This document shows positions 1-10,445 of a stretch of 64,000 nucleotides of DNA, one piece after another (the first letter of the stretch is position 1; each line of letters starts with the position of its first letter). The notes beneath the pieces were generated by a model that saw nothing but the letters and a program-made list of their open reading frames with translations, was not told the DNA's origin and ran no database searches. The position numbers and the translations under genes were made by a program. The stretch comes from Ypsolopha sequella. Taxonomy: Eukaryota; Arthropoda; Insecta; Lepidoptera; Ypsolophidae. The DNA lies in assembly GCA_934047225.1 (NCBI GenBank), contig OW203998.1:16383280-16447279 (forward strand). The letters are read 5' to 3'.

Positions 1-243
1 CAATTGCCTCATACTTCGAATGATTTAAAAATTAGTACCGAATTGCCCAAAACTATCAAAGTAAAGAAAATTGGATCTGGTGAATCTACAATAATTAGGT
101 GCATAAATGAGTACAGACGAGACGCTCAAGAGAGAGAAAAAGCGAGAGAAAGAAGACATCAAGAAATGATAGCAATGCAAAGAGAAACTAATGCTTTATA
201 TAGGGAAATAATGATCAAATTGATAGGTAAAATTAAAAAGTGA
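1..243 (+). CDS. C-terminal fragment of an unidentified charged, coiled-coil protein (5' end outside window)
   Basis: The frame is open from the first base and ends at TGA 241-243, so this is the last ~80 residues of a longer protein or exon. The N-terminal half (KISTELPKTIKVKK, then GSGEST) is Ser/Thr/Lys-rich. The C-terminal half is a strongly charged helix (RRDAQEREKARERRHQEM) running into hydrophobic heptads and a basic end (IGKIKK). That layout resembles the C-terminal tail of Myb/SANT- or MADF-type DNA-binding proteins, including those carried by Harbinger transposons, but no diagnostic domain is visible. It lies on the same strand as Tip60 and presumably inside a Tip60 intron, because none of it matches Tip60. 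An AATAAA follows about 100 bases after the stop, which supports a real 3' end. Confidence 0.4.
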   Translation, partial: QLPHTSNDLKISTELPKTIKVKKIGSGESTIIRCINEYRRDAQEREKARERRHQEMIAMQRETNALYREIMIKLIGKIKK

Positions 244-344
244 ATAAATTATTTCGGAAACTTTTGACTTTTTCTAAATTTTATTCACAGAACATTGGTT
301 TCTGTGTTTAATTTTATTACATCAAGTGCTTATGGAACAAAACC

Positions 345-350
345 AATAAA
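345..350 (+). terminator. candidate poly(A) signal AATAAA
   Basis: AATAAA lies about 100 bases after the stop of the fragment at 1-243. It could be the poly(A) signal of that transcript. In AT-rich DNA such hexamers also occur by chance. Confidence 0.3.
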
Positions 351-484
351 GGATGTCTGTCATAATTTTTCCTTTAATGGGTAAATGTATAAATTTGAAA
401 TAGTTGGTGTCTTCTAGTTCTGCGTATGGGTGATTGGCCACTAAACAGAACATCGCTCATACAAAGATATCCAGTGCATAAGTT

Positions 485-540
485 AGTAAAAAAAAACCGG
501 TCAAGTGCGAGTAGGGCTCGCGCACTAAGGGTTCCGACCT
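485..540 (+). repeat. end fragment of a lepidopteran interspersed repeat ('gggttccg' family)
   Basis: A poly-A run followed by accggtcaagtgcgag and aagggttccg matches, in the opposite orientation, the right end of the repeat at 41349-41928. Only about 50 bases are clearly shared. The rest of 244-1150 shows no gene or clear repeat. Confidence 0.55.
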
Positions 541-1150
541 CCACGCAACCGTAAAGCTATGGTAATAATTTATCTTGCAGTTATTATTGACCAACTTAAC
601 TTGACACTTGCGATCTATTGAACACTATGCACACAAAGGGTCTAATTATATTGTCTGATAATTACTTCTTAAATAATTAAATATTTGTAATTATTTGATT
701 TTTTTCCTATGTGTGTGCTATCTATAGACCTACCTGTAAACGAAATTTCAAGATTCTAAGTCAACTGAAAGTGCCCTATAGGTTTTGATTCCCTTGTGAT
801 TGTCAAGAATTTGTGTGATATTTATTATGTAAAGTGCAATAACTTTTTTAAAAAGGTGATTTATTCGTGTAAAAAGAATTGGGCCGTCCTACTGTTCGTA
901 TTTTATTAATTCTTCCCAGTATATTATCTGTGCTGCTACTATAATCCCAGAAAATATGCATTCCCTATTCCTTTCCGCTTTTAAAAAATATTTTATATTA
1001 TAACATTCGTCCGTCAATTGCCGCTTTTTTCTTTTTTTCAAAAAAATAGACATTTTGTTTTTTTGCCGCATGGGAAAATGAAAATTCATATTTTATTCCA
1101 TTCTGGGACTGGCAAAGGTATCTAAGACCATGATAGTCTTTTGTCTTTTC
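541..1150. other. AT-rich stretch, no feature recognised
   Basis: I see no coding potential or clear repeat boundary here. A - strand open frame at 889-1089 is short and low-complexity. Confidence 0.5.
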
Positions 1151-1574
1151 TTAAGGCGATATGCGAAAAAAATACGGGTGTTTCTTTTCTGTGTATTTCA
1201 TGAAACACATGGAAAATTTTAATAAATTTCTGGTATATGCATTTTGACTATATAATCTAGGGTTTTGAAATTGGAAAACATGTTTAGATAAATTTTCCTT
1301 TATAGAAATAATTGTTGAAATGAGGTCTTCAAACACACTTTTTCTCCTCGTTTAACGAATAAGAACCATATACAGAACTCAAACATATTTTATTAGGTGT
1401 GTTTCAACAATATCTAGAGATTTGATATTTGAAATTTTTCTAGCTATTTTAGTTTTTTTAATAAAAATATAAAACCAACTTTTTTCCCTTTTGCCCTGAA
1501 TGCGCCCCTCTCGCACTGCGCGATTTTTCGCTTGGAGTGACAGAGACAAAAATAAAATTCGCATAGCCTCTTAA
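1151..1574 (+). mobile_element. TTAA-flanked piggyBac-like MITE, copy 1
   Basis: The element is bounded by TTAA on both sides (1151-1154 and 1571-1574), the target duplicated by piggyBac elements. The ends are roughly inverted: ggcgatatgcgaa at the left, and aggctatgcgaa when the right end is read on the other strand. It has no transposase. Positions 40495-40925 carry a closely similar copy, and 21179, 30099 and 44255 carry a second subfamily with related ends. Confidence 0.75.
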
Positions 1575-2150
1575 AAGTTTTTATTACATTTTTCATTCCA
1601 TTTTGGAAAAAGCATTTTGTTCCCCATCTTTAGTGCCGGCATCCGATTACAGTGCCAGCGCCGGCGCCTGAGCCACAGCCTTTTTTTTTCTTTAAATTTC
1701 TTTAGGGTTAAAAATAAAAAATTTCAAATGTTTTGAGATGGTGGCAAAGGGAGTTCATTGTTGCGCAGAAATCTTTATACTTACTTCGAAAACGTCAGTG
1801 GTACCTAGTGTGGAGATACTTAGATAATTTTAAAGAAGCCTATTCGGTCATAGAAAATTCGCTTTCAGCTATTAGCAAAAAAAAGGGGTAACCGAGTTCA
1901 TGTGTTATTTCCATTAAATTGCTTGTTCTTTTGCAAACGCATTTTTTATTGCCTCACATTGTTTGAGTAAAGCACTAAATATGTCTCGGCTGAAACAGGT
2001 ACCTATTGCCTGTCTCGTATATAGCAGGCCTCTGCCTGCTAACTCACCTCGACAGACAAAACCCTTCTTTCCATCGCTCGAATATAATGGACTATTTTGG
2101 TTGATTTAAATGAAATGGTTCTTTTTTCTGTTTTTTGGTGTGTAATAATT
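1575..2150. other. no gene recognised
   Basis: This is AT-rich non-coding sequence with a short GC-rich patch near 1630-1680 (agtgccagcgccggcgcc). A 17-base string at about 2020-2036 (atatagcaggcctctgc) recurs near 8529, suggesting a small dispersed repeat. Confidence 0.4.
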
Positions 2151-2900
2151 GGTATTTGTACAAAGAGAGCAAAGTTAATTTTTGTTGCTAGTGCCGAGTT
2201 TGAATCCTGAGTAAGAAGTTAGAATCCTGAGCGCAGTGAGGGATTCAAAGGCACAAGAAACAAATCACTTTGCTCTCGTGTGACACATACAACTTTTCAC
2301 CTCACTAGCGAGAAAATACAAGATGTAAGAAACGATATTTTCGAAAGAATTACCCGATACACTGATATCTATGGTCCCCATTGATTGAAAGAGTATCCAC
2401 TTAGATAATTAATAGTTTTTTCTCCGTCTCAACCCGCTTCTTTTTGTATGAAAGAAGACGTGATGTCTGGCTCGAAAGAACAAGTGAAACAGTATAAAAA
2501 AGAAATTAGAAATGCATTGGCTGCGAATTGTCGCAGCGTTCTAATTTGAAATTACTTTTTTACTCTGCTCACTGGTTTTAAATAACAAAGGCGCATTTTT
2601 TGAGCTAGTGAGGTGAAATGGTAGATTACACAAGTGAAAAAAAAAAGGAATTCCCTTCGAGGCATAAAGTTGGATCCTGAGAGCAGCGAAGGATTCTAAA
2701 GTAGCGATTTATGTCCAATATTTTTATATGGTGTATTATGTAAAGAAAAAAACCATAGAATTCTTATAAGTTCGTTCGAAAAGATAGTGTCTTTACATCT
2801 TGTGTTTACTCGCTAGTGCGGTGAACAGTTGTATGTGTTACACTAGAGCAAATTGATATTCGAACGAACTTATAAGAATTCAATGTTTTTTTTCTTTAAT
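2151..2900. repeat. nested foldback repeats with a recurring 'cacctcactagcgag' motif
   Basis: Several inverted arms lie inside one another. Near 2280-2330 gtgacacatacaac + cacctcactagcgag + acaagatgtaa is mirrored near 2797-2850. The arm aattcttataagttcgttcg (2759-2778) is mirrored by cgaacgaacttataagaatt (2862-2881). The 'ctagtgaggtgaa' motif also recurs near 2607 and, as ccagtgaggtgaa, near 3737. The pattern suggests non-autonomous elements inserted into one another. No coding sequence is seen. Confidence 0.6.
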
Positions 2901-3039
2901 TTATTAATTGGTGTATTCACCATGAAAATATTACACATGGAAAAAAATGTAAGGAATGTTAGTTGAATCTCAAAAATAGGAAAATCTCTGATAAACTGAT
3001 CGAAAACGCAAATCAATCATCACGCGAGCGTTTTACTAT

Positions 3040-3262
3040 GTCCGTTTCCGGTAGAGGTTTATACGGCGTCCATAATCTATGGTACAGATGTCATACACGC
3101 TGGGAGGCTATACACAGAATTATGAGAAGTTTTATCTTGTCTATGGTATTCGACAAGCTGCAGGGCTGTGTATAGCCTCCCAATGTGGAGGCTATACATA
3201 TGATTACGAGAAGTTTACCTTGTCTATGGTATGCCACAAGCTGCAAGGCAGTGTATAGCATC
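3040..3262 (+). repeat. short tandem array, ~80-bp unit (ggaggctatacac...)
   Basis: About two and a half units run head to tail. Each starts with ggaggctatac, contains gagaagttt and cttgtctatggtat, and ends with acaagctgca..gtgtatagc. The array is interrupted at 3262 by a hAT-type MITE and resumes briefly after it. Confidence 0.65.
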
Positions 3263-3523
3263 CAGTGGCGTGCACAGAACTTTTTGCTGGAAAAGCAAGC
3301 AATTGGTCAAGAATAACAATAAAAAAATATGAAAAAATTTAAATCTCACTTTGAAAAAAAATAGTTTGTATTGGAAATTTTCACTCTAGGGTAGACATTG
3401 TCTACCCTGGCGTCAAACAAATTTTTTTTTTCAAAGTTGTATTTAAATTTTTTCATATTTTTTTTATTGTTGTTCTTGACCAATTGCTTTCTTTTCCAGC
3501 AAAAAGTTCTGTGCACGCCACTG
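3263..3523. mobile_element. hAT-type MITE with 8-bp target duplication
   Basis: This 261-bp palindromic element starts CAGTGGCGTGCACAGAAC and ends with the reverse complement. Its arms of about 90 bases are nearly perfect. It is flanked by an 8-bp direct repeat ATAGCATC (3255-3262 and 3524-3531). A CAG..CTG terminus with an 8-bp duplication is the hAT signature. It has no ORF of its own and would depend on a transposase elsewhere. Confidence 0.85.
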
Positions 3524-3828
3524 ATAGCATCCCGATGTGTATTGAATCCTTATAGAGTGAAAGAGATAGTCACCACGCTGTTATTTGCTATCCCTTTTTC
3601 CCTCGTATCGGGAGCCAATGAAATACATACGAAATGTGAATTCACAGGTTCTTAATTCAAAACACTTTTCTTCACTGATTGAGAAAAATATACTTTTGCT
3701 CATTGATTTTAAGCAGCAAAGGCGCGCTTTTCGACCCAGTGAGGTGAAAAGAATATTGTATCGTATTGTGTACTAGGTATTTCGGTTCTAGGAAACTGCC
3801 TGATTTTCTTTTCTACCTACCATTTATG

Positions 3829-4048
3829 TAAGGTGACTTTTGTTTATATAGACAAATTCATATTGTAGACTCGGTAAGTGGTCAGGACCAAGACCTATTT
3901 TTCAGAATACGAAATTATGTTTTTGTGTTAATTAGTATACGAAGCCTATATTGGGTTTTTCAGAAAAAGGGTAATTGAACCTTGGTCCTGACGACTTACC
4001 AAGTCTCCAGTATGGATTTGGTTATACAAATAAACAAAAGTCACCTTA
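3829..4048. mobile_element. palindromic TA-flanked MITE, 'aaggtgactttt' family
   Basis: The left end taaggtgacttttgttta is matched inverted by caaaagtcacctta at the right. Inner arms (aagtggtcaggacc / ggtcctgacgactt) are also paired. It belongs to the same broad family as the copies at 25576, 25761 and 49951. Fragments occur at about 38480-38575 and 56486. Confidence 0.75.
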
Positions 4049-4090
4049 TACACACAGGTGTTAAGATCATAACCTTTTTCTTTAAAACGG

Positions 4091-4260
4091 GGTATTAAAG
4101 CCGATTCTGAAGGCTTTAATTTTTGTTTGAGTGCTGTCCAAACTTAAGCTCTTCCAAGCAATTTGGCTTCTGTTCCAAACTATTAAGGACTATTTTGCAA
4201 TGAAGAACTATTGACAGCACTAAAGCTAAAATTAAAGCCTCCAGAATCGGCTTTAATATC
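4091..4260. mobile_element. palindromic MITE, 'tattaaagccgattctgaagg' family
   Basis: The left arm tattaaagccgattctgaa (from 4093) is mirrored at 4240-4258. The inner arm aatttt.gtttgagtgctgt is paired with acagcactaaagctaaaatt. A second copy lies at 48399-48560. Confidence 0.75.
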
Positions 4261-4270
4261 TACCCATTAA

Positions 4271-4427
4271 TATAAACAACTTTTACTATGGGGCCAACCC
4301 TAAAATCGCAAAAAATAAATCGGCTATTTCTGCGTACATTTTGGCCAAGTAGGATTTTAACTTTTCTATGGAACAGCTGTTTTTTTTGCGATTCCAGGTT
4401 TGGCCCCATAGTAAAAGTTGTTCATAT
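4271..4427. mobile_element. palindromic MITE, 'acaacttttactatggggcc' family
   Basis: The left arm aacaacttttactatggggc (4275 on) is mirrored by gccccatagtaaaagttgtt (to about 4422). TA-rich flanks suggest a TA target. The element ends about 90 bp before the Tip60 exon at 4519. Confidence 0.75.
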
Positions 4428-4492
4428 ACATGGGTAGAAGGAAAAAGGCTGTCAAATTAACACCCAGTATGGATAAGTTTTAGGGTCACTGA

Positions 4493-4975
<483 letters not shown>

Positions 4976-5243
4976 GACCAGATAAAATTTTACGAAAATA
5001 CCAAGGCACCTCAAAAAATACTGAAATATACAGACTTACACAGGCCAAATTTACCAAAAAAATATTGATTTTTTTCAACACGTTTTATTAATTAATCATC
5101 ATCACAATAAATGTTAGAATTGTGTTTTAACGTTCTTTTCGAAGGATTAAAATTGACACAACCCCGTTCATCTTTAACACCTTGCTTTGTTTTTATTTTT
5201 TGCTGATACATTTTTGTTAATAAATCTGTTACTTTGGTCCGTT

Positions 5244-5249
5244 TTTATT
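5244..5249 (-). terminator. candidate poly(A) signal (AATAAA on - strand)
   Basis: TTTATT on the + strand lies about 90 bases beyond the stop of the - strand ORF at 5341-5569. It would suit as its poly(A) signal. Confidence 0.25.
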
Positions 5250-5340
5250 AAATTTTTCTCTGAAAATATGCGCTCGCATGCAGCGATCGATATCGGTATA
5301 TATAACAGAGATTAACTGGAACTAGTTATATTTTTGTATT

Positions 5341-5569
5341 TTATTTAACATCACTATTAGAAATTTTCCCAACTTCCACCCAAAATTGTTCACAAGAAAG
5401 GGGTGAGCCAGTACCCGAAGATTGTATCAAATCATTTCCTTCGCGATCAGATTTTAGGGTTTTATGTTCATCGTCAATTGACTGCATTTGTTGTGGCTGT
5501 TCATCGTCAATTGACTGCATTTGTTGTGGCTGTACTTCGTATAGAAAAGTTTCTTTTACATTTCCTAAA
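5341..5569 (-). CDS. unidentified terminal-exon-like ORF inside the Tip60 intron
   Basis: Read on the - strand, 75 codons run from a plausible splice acceptor (aatttcgcag, AG at 5570-5571) to TAA at 5341-5343. The peptide is acidic and polar. It has two exact in-tandem copies of QPQQMQSIDDE, then HKTLKSDREGND, a Ser/Gly stretch (SSGTGSPLS), and an end CEQFWVEVGKISNSDVK. The in-frame 33-bp duplication and a poly(A) hexamer about 90 bases downstream argue for a real exon or a recently lost one. I recognise no domain. It could be the last exon of a gene nested antisense in Tip60, a retrocopy, or part of a transposon protein. Upstream exons on this strand were not found. Confidence 0.35.
5467..5532 (-). 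repeat. exact 33-bp tandem duplication
   Basis: Two identical copies of 33 bases (tcatcgtcaattgactgc followed by atttgttgtggctgt) lie head to tail. On the - strand they encode two copies of an 11-residue unit. The absence of any mismatch points to a recent duplication. Confidence 0.9.
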
Positions 5570-5689
5570 CTGCGAAATTATTTATGTACGGATATAAATT
5601 ACAATTTCGAGATTTTTTTCTGTATGTCTTTTGTCTGTCTATTATGTATGCATGTAGCTGTCTTATCTTTTGTTTGTCTTTTATGTATT

Positions 5690-6065
5690 TTTTTTTTATT
5701 TATTGTCATACATATTACATTATACAATAATTAGATACAAATAGCACAAAAAAACTCCAAAGAGTTTATCTTTGTACTAGGATCGGGTAACCGGTGTGTA
5801 CAATACTTAACAATACTCTTACCTTATCTATTACCTTATCTTATATAAGCACTATACAAGACTGCGCTGCTGGCCACGCTATGATGGCCTCGAGCTCAGC
5901 TTAGCTACGCTCTCGGCCTTCAAGCTTGGTCATCATTGCAGCCCTTGCTGTCCGCGCTATAAATTCCAGCTTGTCCATCAAGGGCTGCAATGCTAACCGC
6001 GCTGTGTAGGCCTCGAGCTGCGCTTTCGGCCCAGCATAAGCGCTGCCAGCAACGCAGCCATTAAG
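5690..6065 (-). repeat. interspersed repeat with poly-T start and CG-rich foldback core
   Basis: A T-run with tttatttattgtcatac at 5690-5710 looks like an A-rich 3' tail read on the - strand. From about 5862 to 6062 the DNA becomes CG-rich and repetitive. cattgcagcccttg and caagggctgcaatg form a 14-bp inverted pair about 5935-5990, and ggcctcgagct occurs twice. It is probably a degraded retroelement or foldback unit. Confidence 0.45.
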
Positions 6066-6098
6066 ACCGCGACAGTAATCTCACTATCTCATTTTACT

Positions 6099-6595
6099 TC
6101 TCACTAATATTATAAATGCGAAAGTTTGGATCCTGGATGGATGGATGTTTGTTACTCTTTCACTCTGTATCTACTGAACCGATTGGGCTGAAACTTTGCA
6201 CAAATGTGGTTCTAGACCTGGAATAGGACACAGGCAACTTTTTATCGCATAAAATTCAGTTCCCATGGGAACAAGAAATAGTGTCATACAGAGATGCGGC
6301 TCGGCCTTCAGCCTCGCCAAAAATACTATACTAGGAGATTAAACAAGCTATCGAAGACCGCCAAAGACATATTAGCAAAGGATTAAGACGGAAACGTGTC
6401 TTGGTCTTAGCCTCGCCAAGGACACTTTACATGGAGATCAAATTAGAGATGATGATTACTAAAAACACTCCAAATACTCCAAACCAGAGTCAGGTCAACT
6501 ATGTACTAAAAATTAATGGTTTGATAAATATTTACAGATTCATACAACTATACAAAAACTTAATCAATGCGGGCGAAGCCGCGGGCAAAAGCTAG
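6099..6595 (+). mobile_element. Lep1-like non-autonomous Helitron
   Basis: It begins TCTCACTAATATTATAAATG and continues gcgaaagtttgg, then ctactgaaccgattgggctgaa. It ends with a GC hairpin gcgggcgaagccgc followed by gggcaaaagCTAG and an adjoining T. A TC start, a 3' hairpin close to a CTAG end and insertion before T are Helitron hallmarks, and this combination is typical of the lepidopteran Lep1 group. An extra CG-rich piece (about 6290-6440) is inserted in the middle. It encodes no RepHel. It sits in the last Tip60 intron, 118 bases before the last exon. Confidence 0.8.
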
Positions 6596-6611
6596 TGTAC
6601 TATAACTTTAA

Positions 6612-6821
<210 letters not shown>

Positions 6822-8140
6822 GTATCTTTATAATACATATTCTGCCTTGTCCCAAAATTGATTTTATTAAGGTTCCAATACCTCATTGTCAGATAAGGTT
6901 TATGTTTGAGAGATAAAATTTTCCGCTATGGCTATTGAGCACTAAGATTTATTTGTCAAATTGTGGTTTTGGAATGGCCATTGACGTACTGTATACTCGT
7001 ACTTTACCACATGAACGTTATCCACTCTACCACAGTAAAAATATATCGAGTACAAGCGCTCAGATTAGAACTCACACATGCATACGCGTGCTCTACAAGC
7101 CGCGCCGCCACGCCAAGTTTTAAGGTGGCTCCGTCGGAAAAATTAGCAACTCAATTCGTGGTGGTTGAAATTTCGAACAAAACCATATTAAAATAAAGTT
7201 TTTATCAGCTCGCACTGCAACATGGCTGTTACGTCAGTCGCTGCGGGTGATAAATGCGAAAATAGTGTGTTTTTAATTGATATTATCTAAAATAAAATGA
7301 ATTTCCAAGAACTGAGAAAACCATATCATTTAATATTATTTTGTCTAGAAGTTTATAATTTTTTATACTGTTTCGATAAAAACTGTAGCAGTTATATTGT
7401 TACAAGTGGACAAAAAATCGAGAAATAAGGTTTGACTTGGAATTTTCTTGCTTCACTTTTGTATATTAAAATAAAATTCAGGAAAAACCCCATCACTATT
7501 TGTATCATGTAGATTACTATGCATTTTTCTTCTATTAAAAAATGCTATAGTTACCGTATAAAATGGTTATAAAGTTACTCAGTTCAAGGTCGTTGGCGTT
7601 GGAAGAAACCTTAATACGGAAATTCCACCGAAACTCGCTTAGCCGGCGTATAGAGCACGCATCTGTGTGCGTGAGCTTGAATCAGAGCGTTTGCGTAAGA
7701 TTCACTACTCTATAGATATATTAACTCTGACTCTACTCTCCCAGTTACTATCTTTAGTACTATTTTGTGACTGTTTACATTATGCTAGTAATGTTTTTAT
7801 CCCTGGTACTCTACCAGTTACTTTACTTACTTTACTTTACTGTATAATATGATTTTTCTATTGTTACCAGTGTATGAAGTGATAATTATGGAGGTATGGA
7901 GGTCAACTATCCAAAAACGTACGCAATATTTTGTTTTTTTTAACTGGCTTTCTGTGTCTGTCTTTCTTTTAATTACCTATGTTGATTTACACCTTCCATT
8001 TCGCTAACATGGTAGTGGTAATTTGTCCATCATTGCATTGCATTTTCCTTGTGTTTTTTTCCTCGACTAACTTTTCATACCATCCTGTCATTCTAAAAAG
8101 CAAAAGCTTAATATCTTAGTAAAGTACATTTATCTCAAGA
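6822..8140. other. Tip60 3' untranslated region and downstream intergenic DNA
   Basis: No further gene is seen. An imperfect repeat at about 7715-7825 (ctctactctcc.agttactatcttta, then ctggtactctaccagttac) recurs at 30935-31022. The 60-80 aa open frames in this stretch have no recognisable features. Confidence 0.5.
7192..7197 (+). terminator. Tip60: candidate Tip60 poly(A) signal AATAAA
   Basis: An AATAAA lies about 370 bases after the Tip60 stop, on the coding strand. It is a plausible but not unique choice. Confidence 0.3.
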
Positions 8141-8838
8141 CGTGACGTCAGGCTTGGTTGTAGTAGTGCGTGCACGTATATGTTTCTGAAGCGCACTCCT
8201 GCTCACGTTACCGGTCGGCCACGGGTTTAGGCTTTGCGAGGTGCGCCTTGCGGCGCTTCTTGCGACAGGCTTTACCATGCCACGACATGGGCAGAAGTAG
8301 CGGCGGCGCCTTCGACCGCGCCGGACTTATTAAGGATGGCCTTATCAAAACCGGCACGATTCTGTCTACAATCTAACATTTTTTTTAGCTGCGTTGAATA
8401 TGAGTTTACGGCAAGGAGTGCATTCCGTCAATAAAAAAAGAAAGAGTCTTGTGAAACCTACCGTTCAGGAAAAATTTGTTTTATTTAGTCTCACAACCTC
8501 TTAATTATATATTAAGCATCTTGTGCTGTCATATAGCAGGCCTCTGCAAAACTTCTGCCACAAAAAGTTCAATTCTGCATTAAAAGCGCGCGGAAAAAAC
8601 AAAAATGTTTATTCAAAGCGCTCGCTCGATACCGAATGCGTCCGTTGCGCTCGTCGTTTGTACGACTCCGAGCTGTGGCTGCGCGCTGTGAGCTCATACT
8701 TGTTTCAACGCGCGCCTTCCCGCGCACCGCCGCCACCTGAAGCAAGGCGCTTGAGAGTTAAGGTCGTGGCCCCGGGGTTACGCACGTATACACGCGGGAG
8801 CCAGAGTGTGCACTGCAACAACCAAGCCTGACGGTGCG
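8141..8838. repeat. ~700-bp CG-rich unit with inverted ends
   Basis: The left end (8145 on) gacgtcaggcttggttgt is mirrored at the right by acaaccaagcctgacgg (ending about 8834). Weaker pairing continues inward (cacgtatat.. / ..gtatacgtg). The interior is CG-rich and distinct from its surroundings, with two open frames (about 8170-8434 and 8523-8831) that lack recognisable features. It is most likely a non-autonomous DNA element, though a CpG-rich regulatory stretch is possible. Confidence 0.5.
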
Positions 8839-9717
8839 TTGTGAGATAAAAGTACTGTGGTACTCATATAAAACTACAGTAAATTAGGTATTATAGCCAA
8901 ATTAATACTCGAGGTGTCAGAAACAAGGCCCACTGCCTCATTGTAAAATAAAATTTGGGTCTTCTGCTGACTGACTTCAGAGTCGGCACTCCTTAGAATA
9001 AGTCCTGCTCTAACGCGTTTGTCTTTTAACTGTCTATCTCGATCTAATCAACTGCCGTGCACGCAAAACTTACGTTATTTTCACTTATTTTGCAAAATGT
9101 TTACCAAGGAAATGGTTTTTATTTTATCAAATTATGTTTTTTGATGTTTTACTGTGGTTCTAAAATAGTTTTATGTGGCAGTGCTTTCAAAAGGTTTTCT
9201 AGAAATTCCTGTTTTTTTTTTGAAGTCTTTTTTTGAAGCATTTCTTAAAAACGATTTTAGACTTCATTTTATATACTTATTTATTTTGTTTAGAAATTTT
9301 AATATTTACTATCATCTAAAGTCAGAATGCCGAACCCCTTTTTTTCCGATTTTGGGAATCCGACGCTTGAACATCAATATAAAATTTATGTTGGCTGTCG
9401 TTTTCTTTCACTTTGAGTATTGAGTAAAGCGTAGACTTTGTTATTTTACTTCCTTGCCCAATATTAGTCAAGCTATAATACATATAATAAAATAACCTAT
9501 TAAGTACACCGAAATAACACTTTTCCAATTGATGGATCAGGGCCTAATACTAAAAATATTACACAACCTGATGTTGCATGTGCTCAAGCCATTACTATTA
9601 CATTCTTTAAGAATTATGCTATGTTGGTGCTTAAAATGCATTTGAGAACAACCCAGGTACTCTGCTGATCTGAAATCACTGCTCCAGATCTCAACAAAGG
9701 TATATCTATATTGCAAA
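8839..9717. other. intergenic, no feature recognised
   Basis: AT-rich sequence between the two genes. No coding or repeat structure could be supported. Confidence 0.45.
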
Positions 9718-10445
9718 CAGGGGCGTACCCAGGATCTGGATCGACGAGCGCGTTTTCAGTAAACCTTGCCCCGAGGCCAGGCCCGTATTTTCGCCTAGGG
9801 CAATAAGGCACTGGCCTAGAAGCCCAGGCCATGACGGAGATGGAAATTATAGAAAAAAAAGTCCAGAGATTTACTACGATAGTCCAAATAGTGCCTAATT
9901 TGGCAATACACAACATTGCACCTGAGCTGCGCTCGCATTGAAAATAGTGTACGTCAAACTGTTCTCTCGTTTCCGAGCAAAAAAAACTTCAATTTTGTCT
10001 ATTGTTTTTAGTTTTGGTATTTTGGTCTTGGTGGGGTCCTCAGCTTTCAAATGCCTATACTTATTCCAGATAGCAGTGTACTTAATATGACCTCAAATTA
10101 AATTAAAAGTATTTAATATTTAAAATAAAATGTGTGTTTAAATGATGTGAATATGAATATGATCTGTAAAAAGTTAAAATTATAAAAATGTATCGACATT
10201 GTAAAACTATTTTTGTTTTCCATTGCTATCTGGAATGAATTATAGGGATCCTGGATAAGTCCAGGCCTCCTGAGACCTGTCGGTAATCAAATTTTTGGGT
10301 TTGTTTAACAGCTCAACCGCTTTCATATTGAAAAAATATATATATATTTAATCTCTGACCGTGAGCTAAAGTAGGGCCGCTATGATCTTCTAAAGGGGGG
10401 GGGGGGGGAGGCTGTCCCCCCTGCCCGTACACGGGTACGCCCTTG
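9718..10445. mobile_element. degraded hAT-like element with 'cagg(g)gcgtaccc' ends
   Basis: The left end CAGGGGCGTACCCAGGATC is paired with the right end gggtacgcccttg, the typical outer sequence of many hAT elements. No matching 8-bp flanks remain. A run of 14 G occurs at 10395-10408. No transposase frame is visible. Confidence 0.5.

Noticed and set aside
2151..3540. Regularly repeated motifs suggesting a CRISPR-like array
   Set aside because: The context is an insect nuclear genome; repeats are inverted and nested MITE arms and an 80-bp tandem array, without uniform spacers or cas genes.
8170..8831. Arg/Ala-rich ORFs in the CG-rich block
   Set aside because: Open frames are expected in CG-rich DNA because stops are AT-rich; the block is bounded by inverted repeats and no domain is seen.
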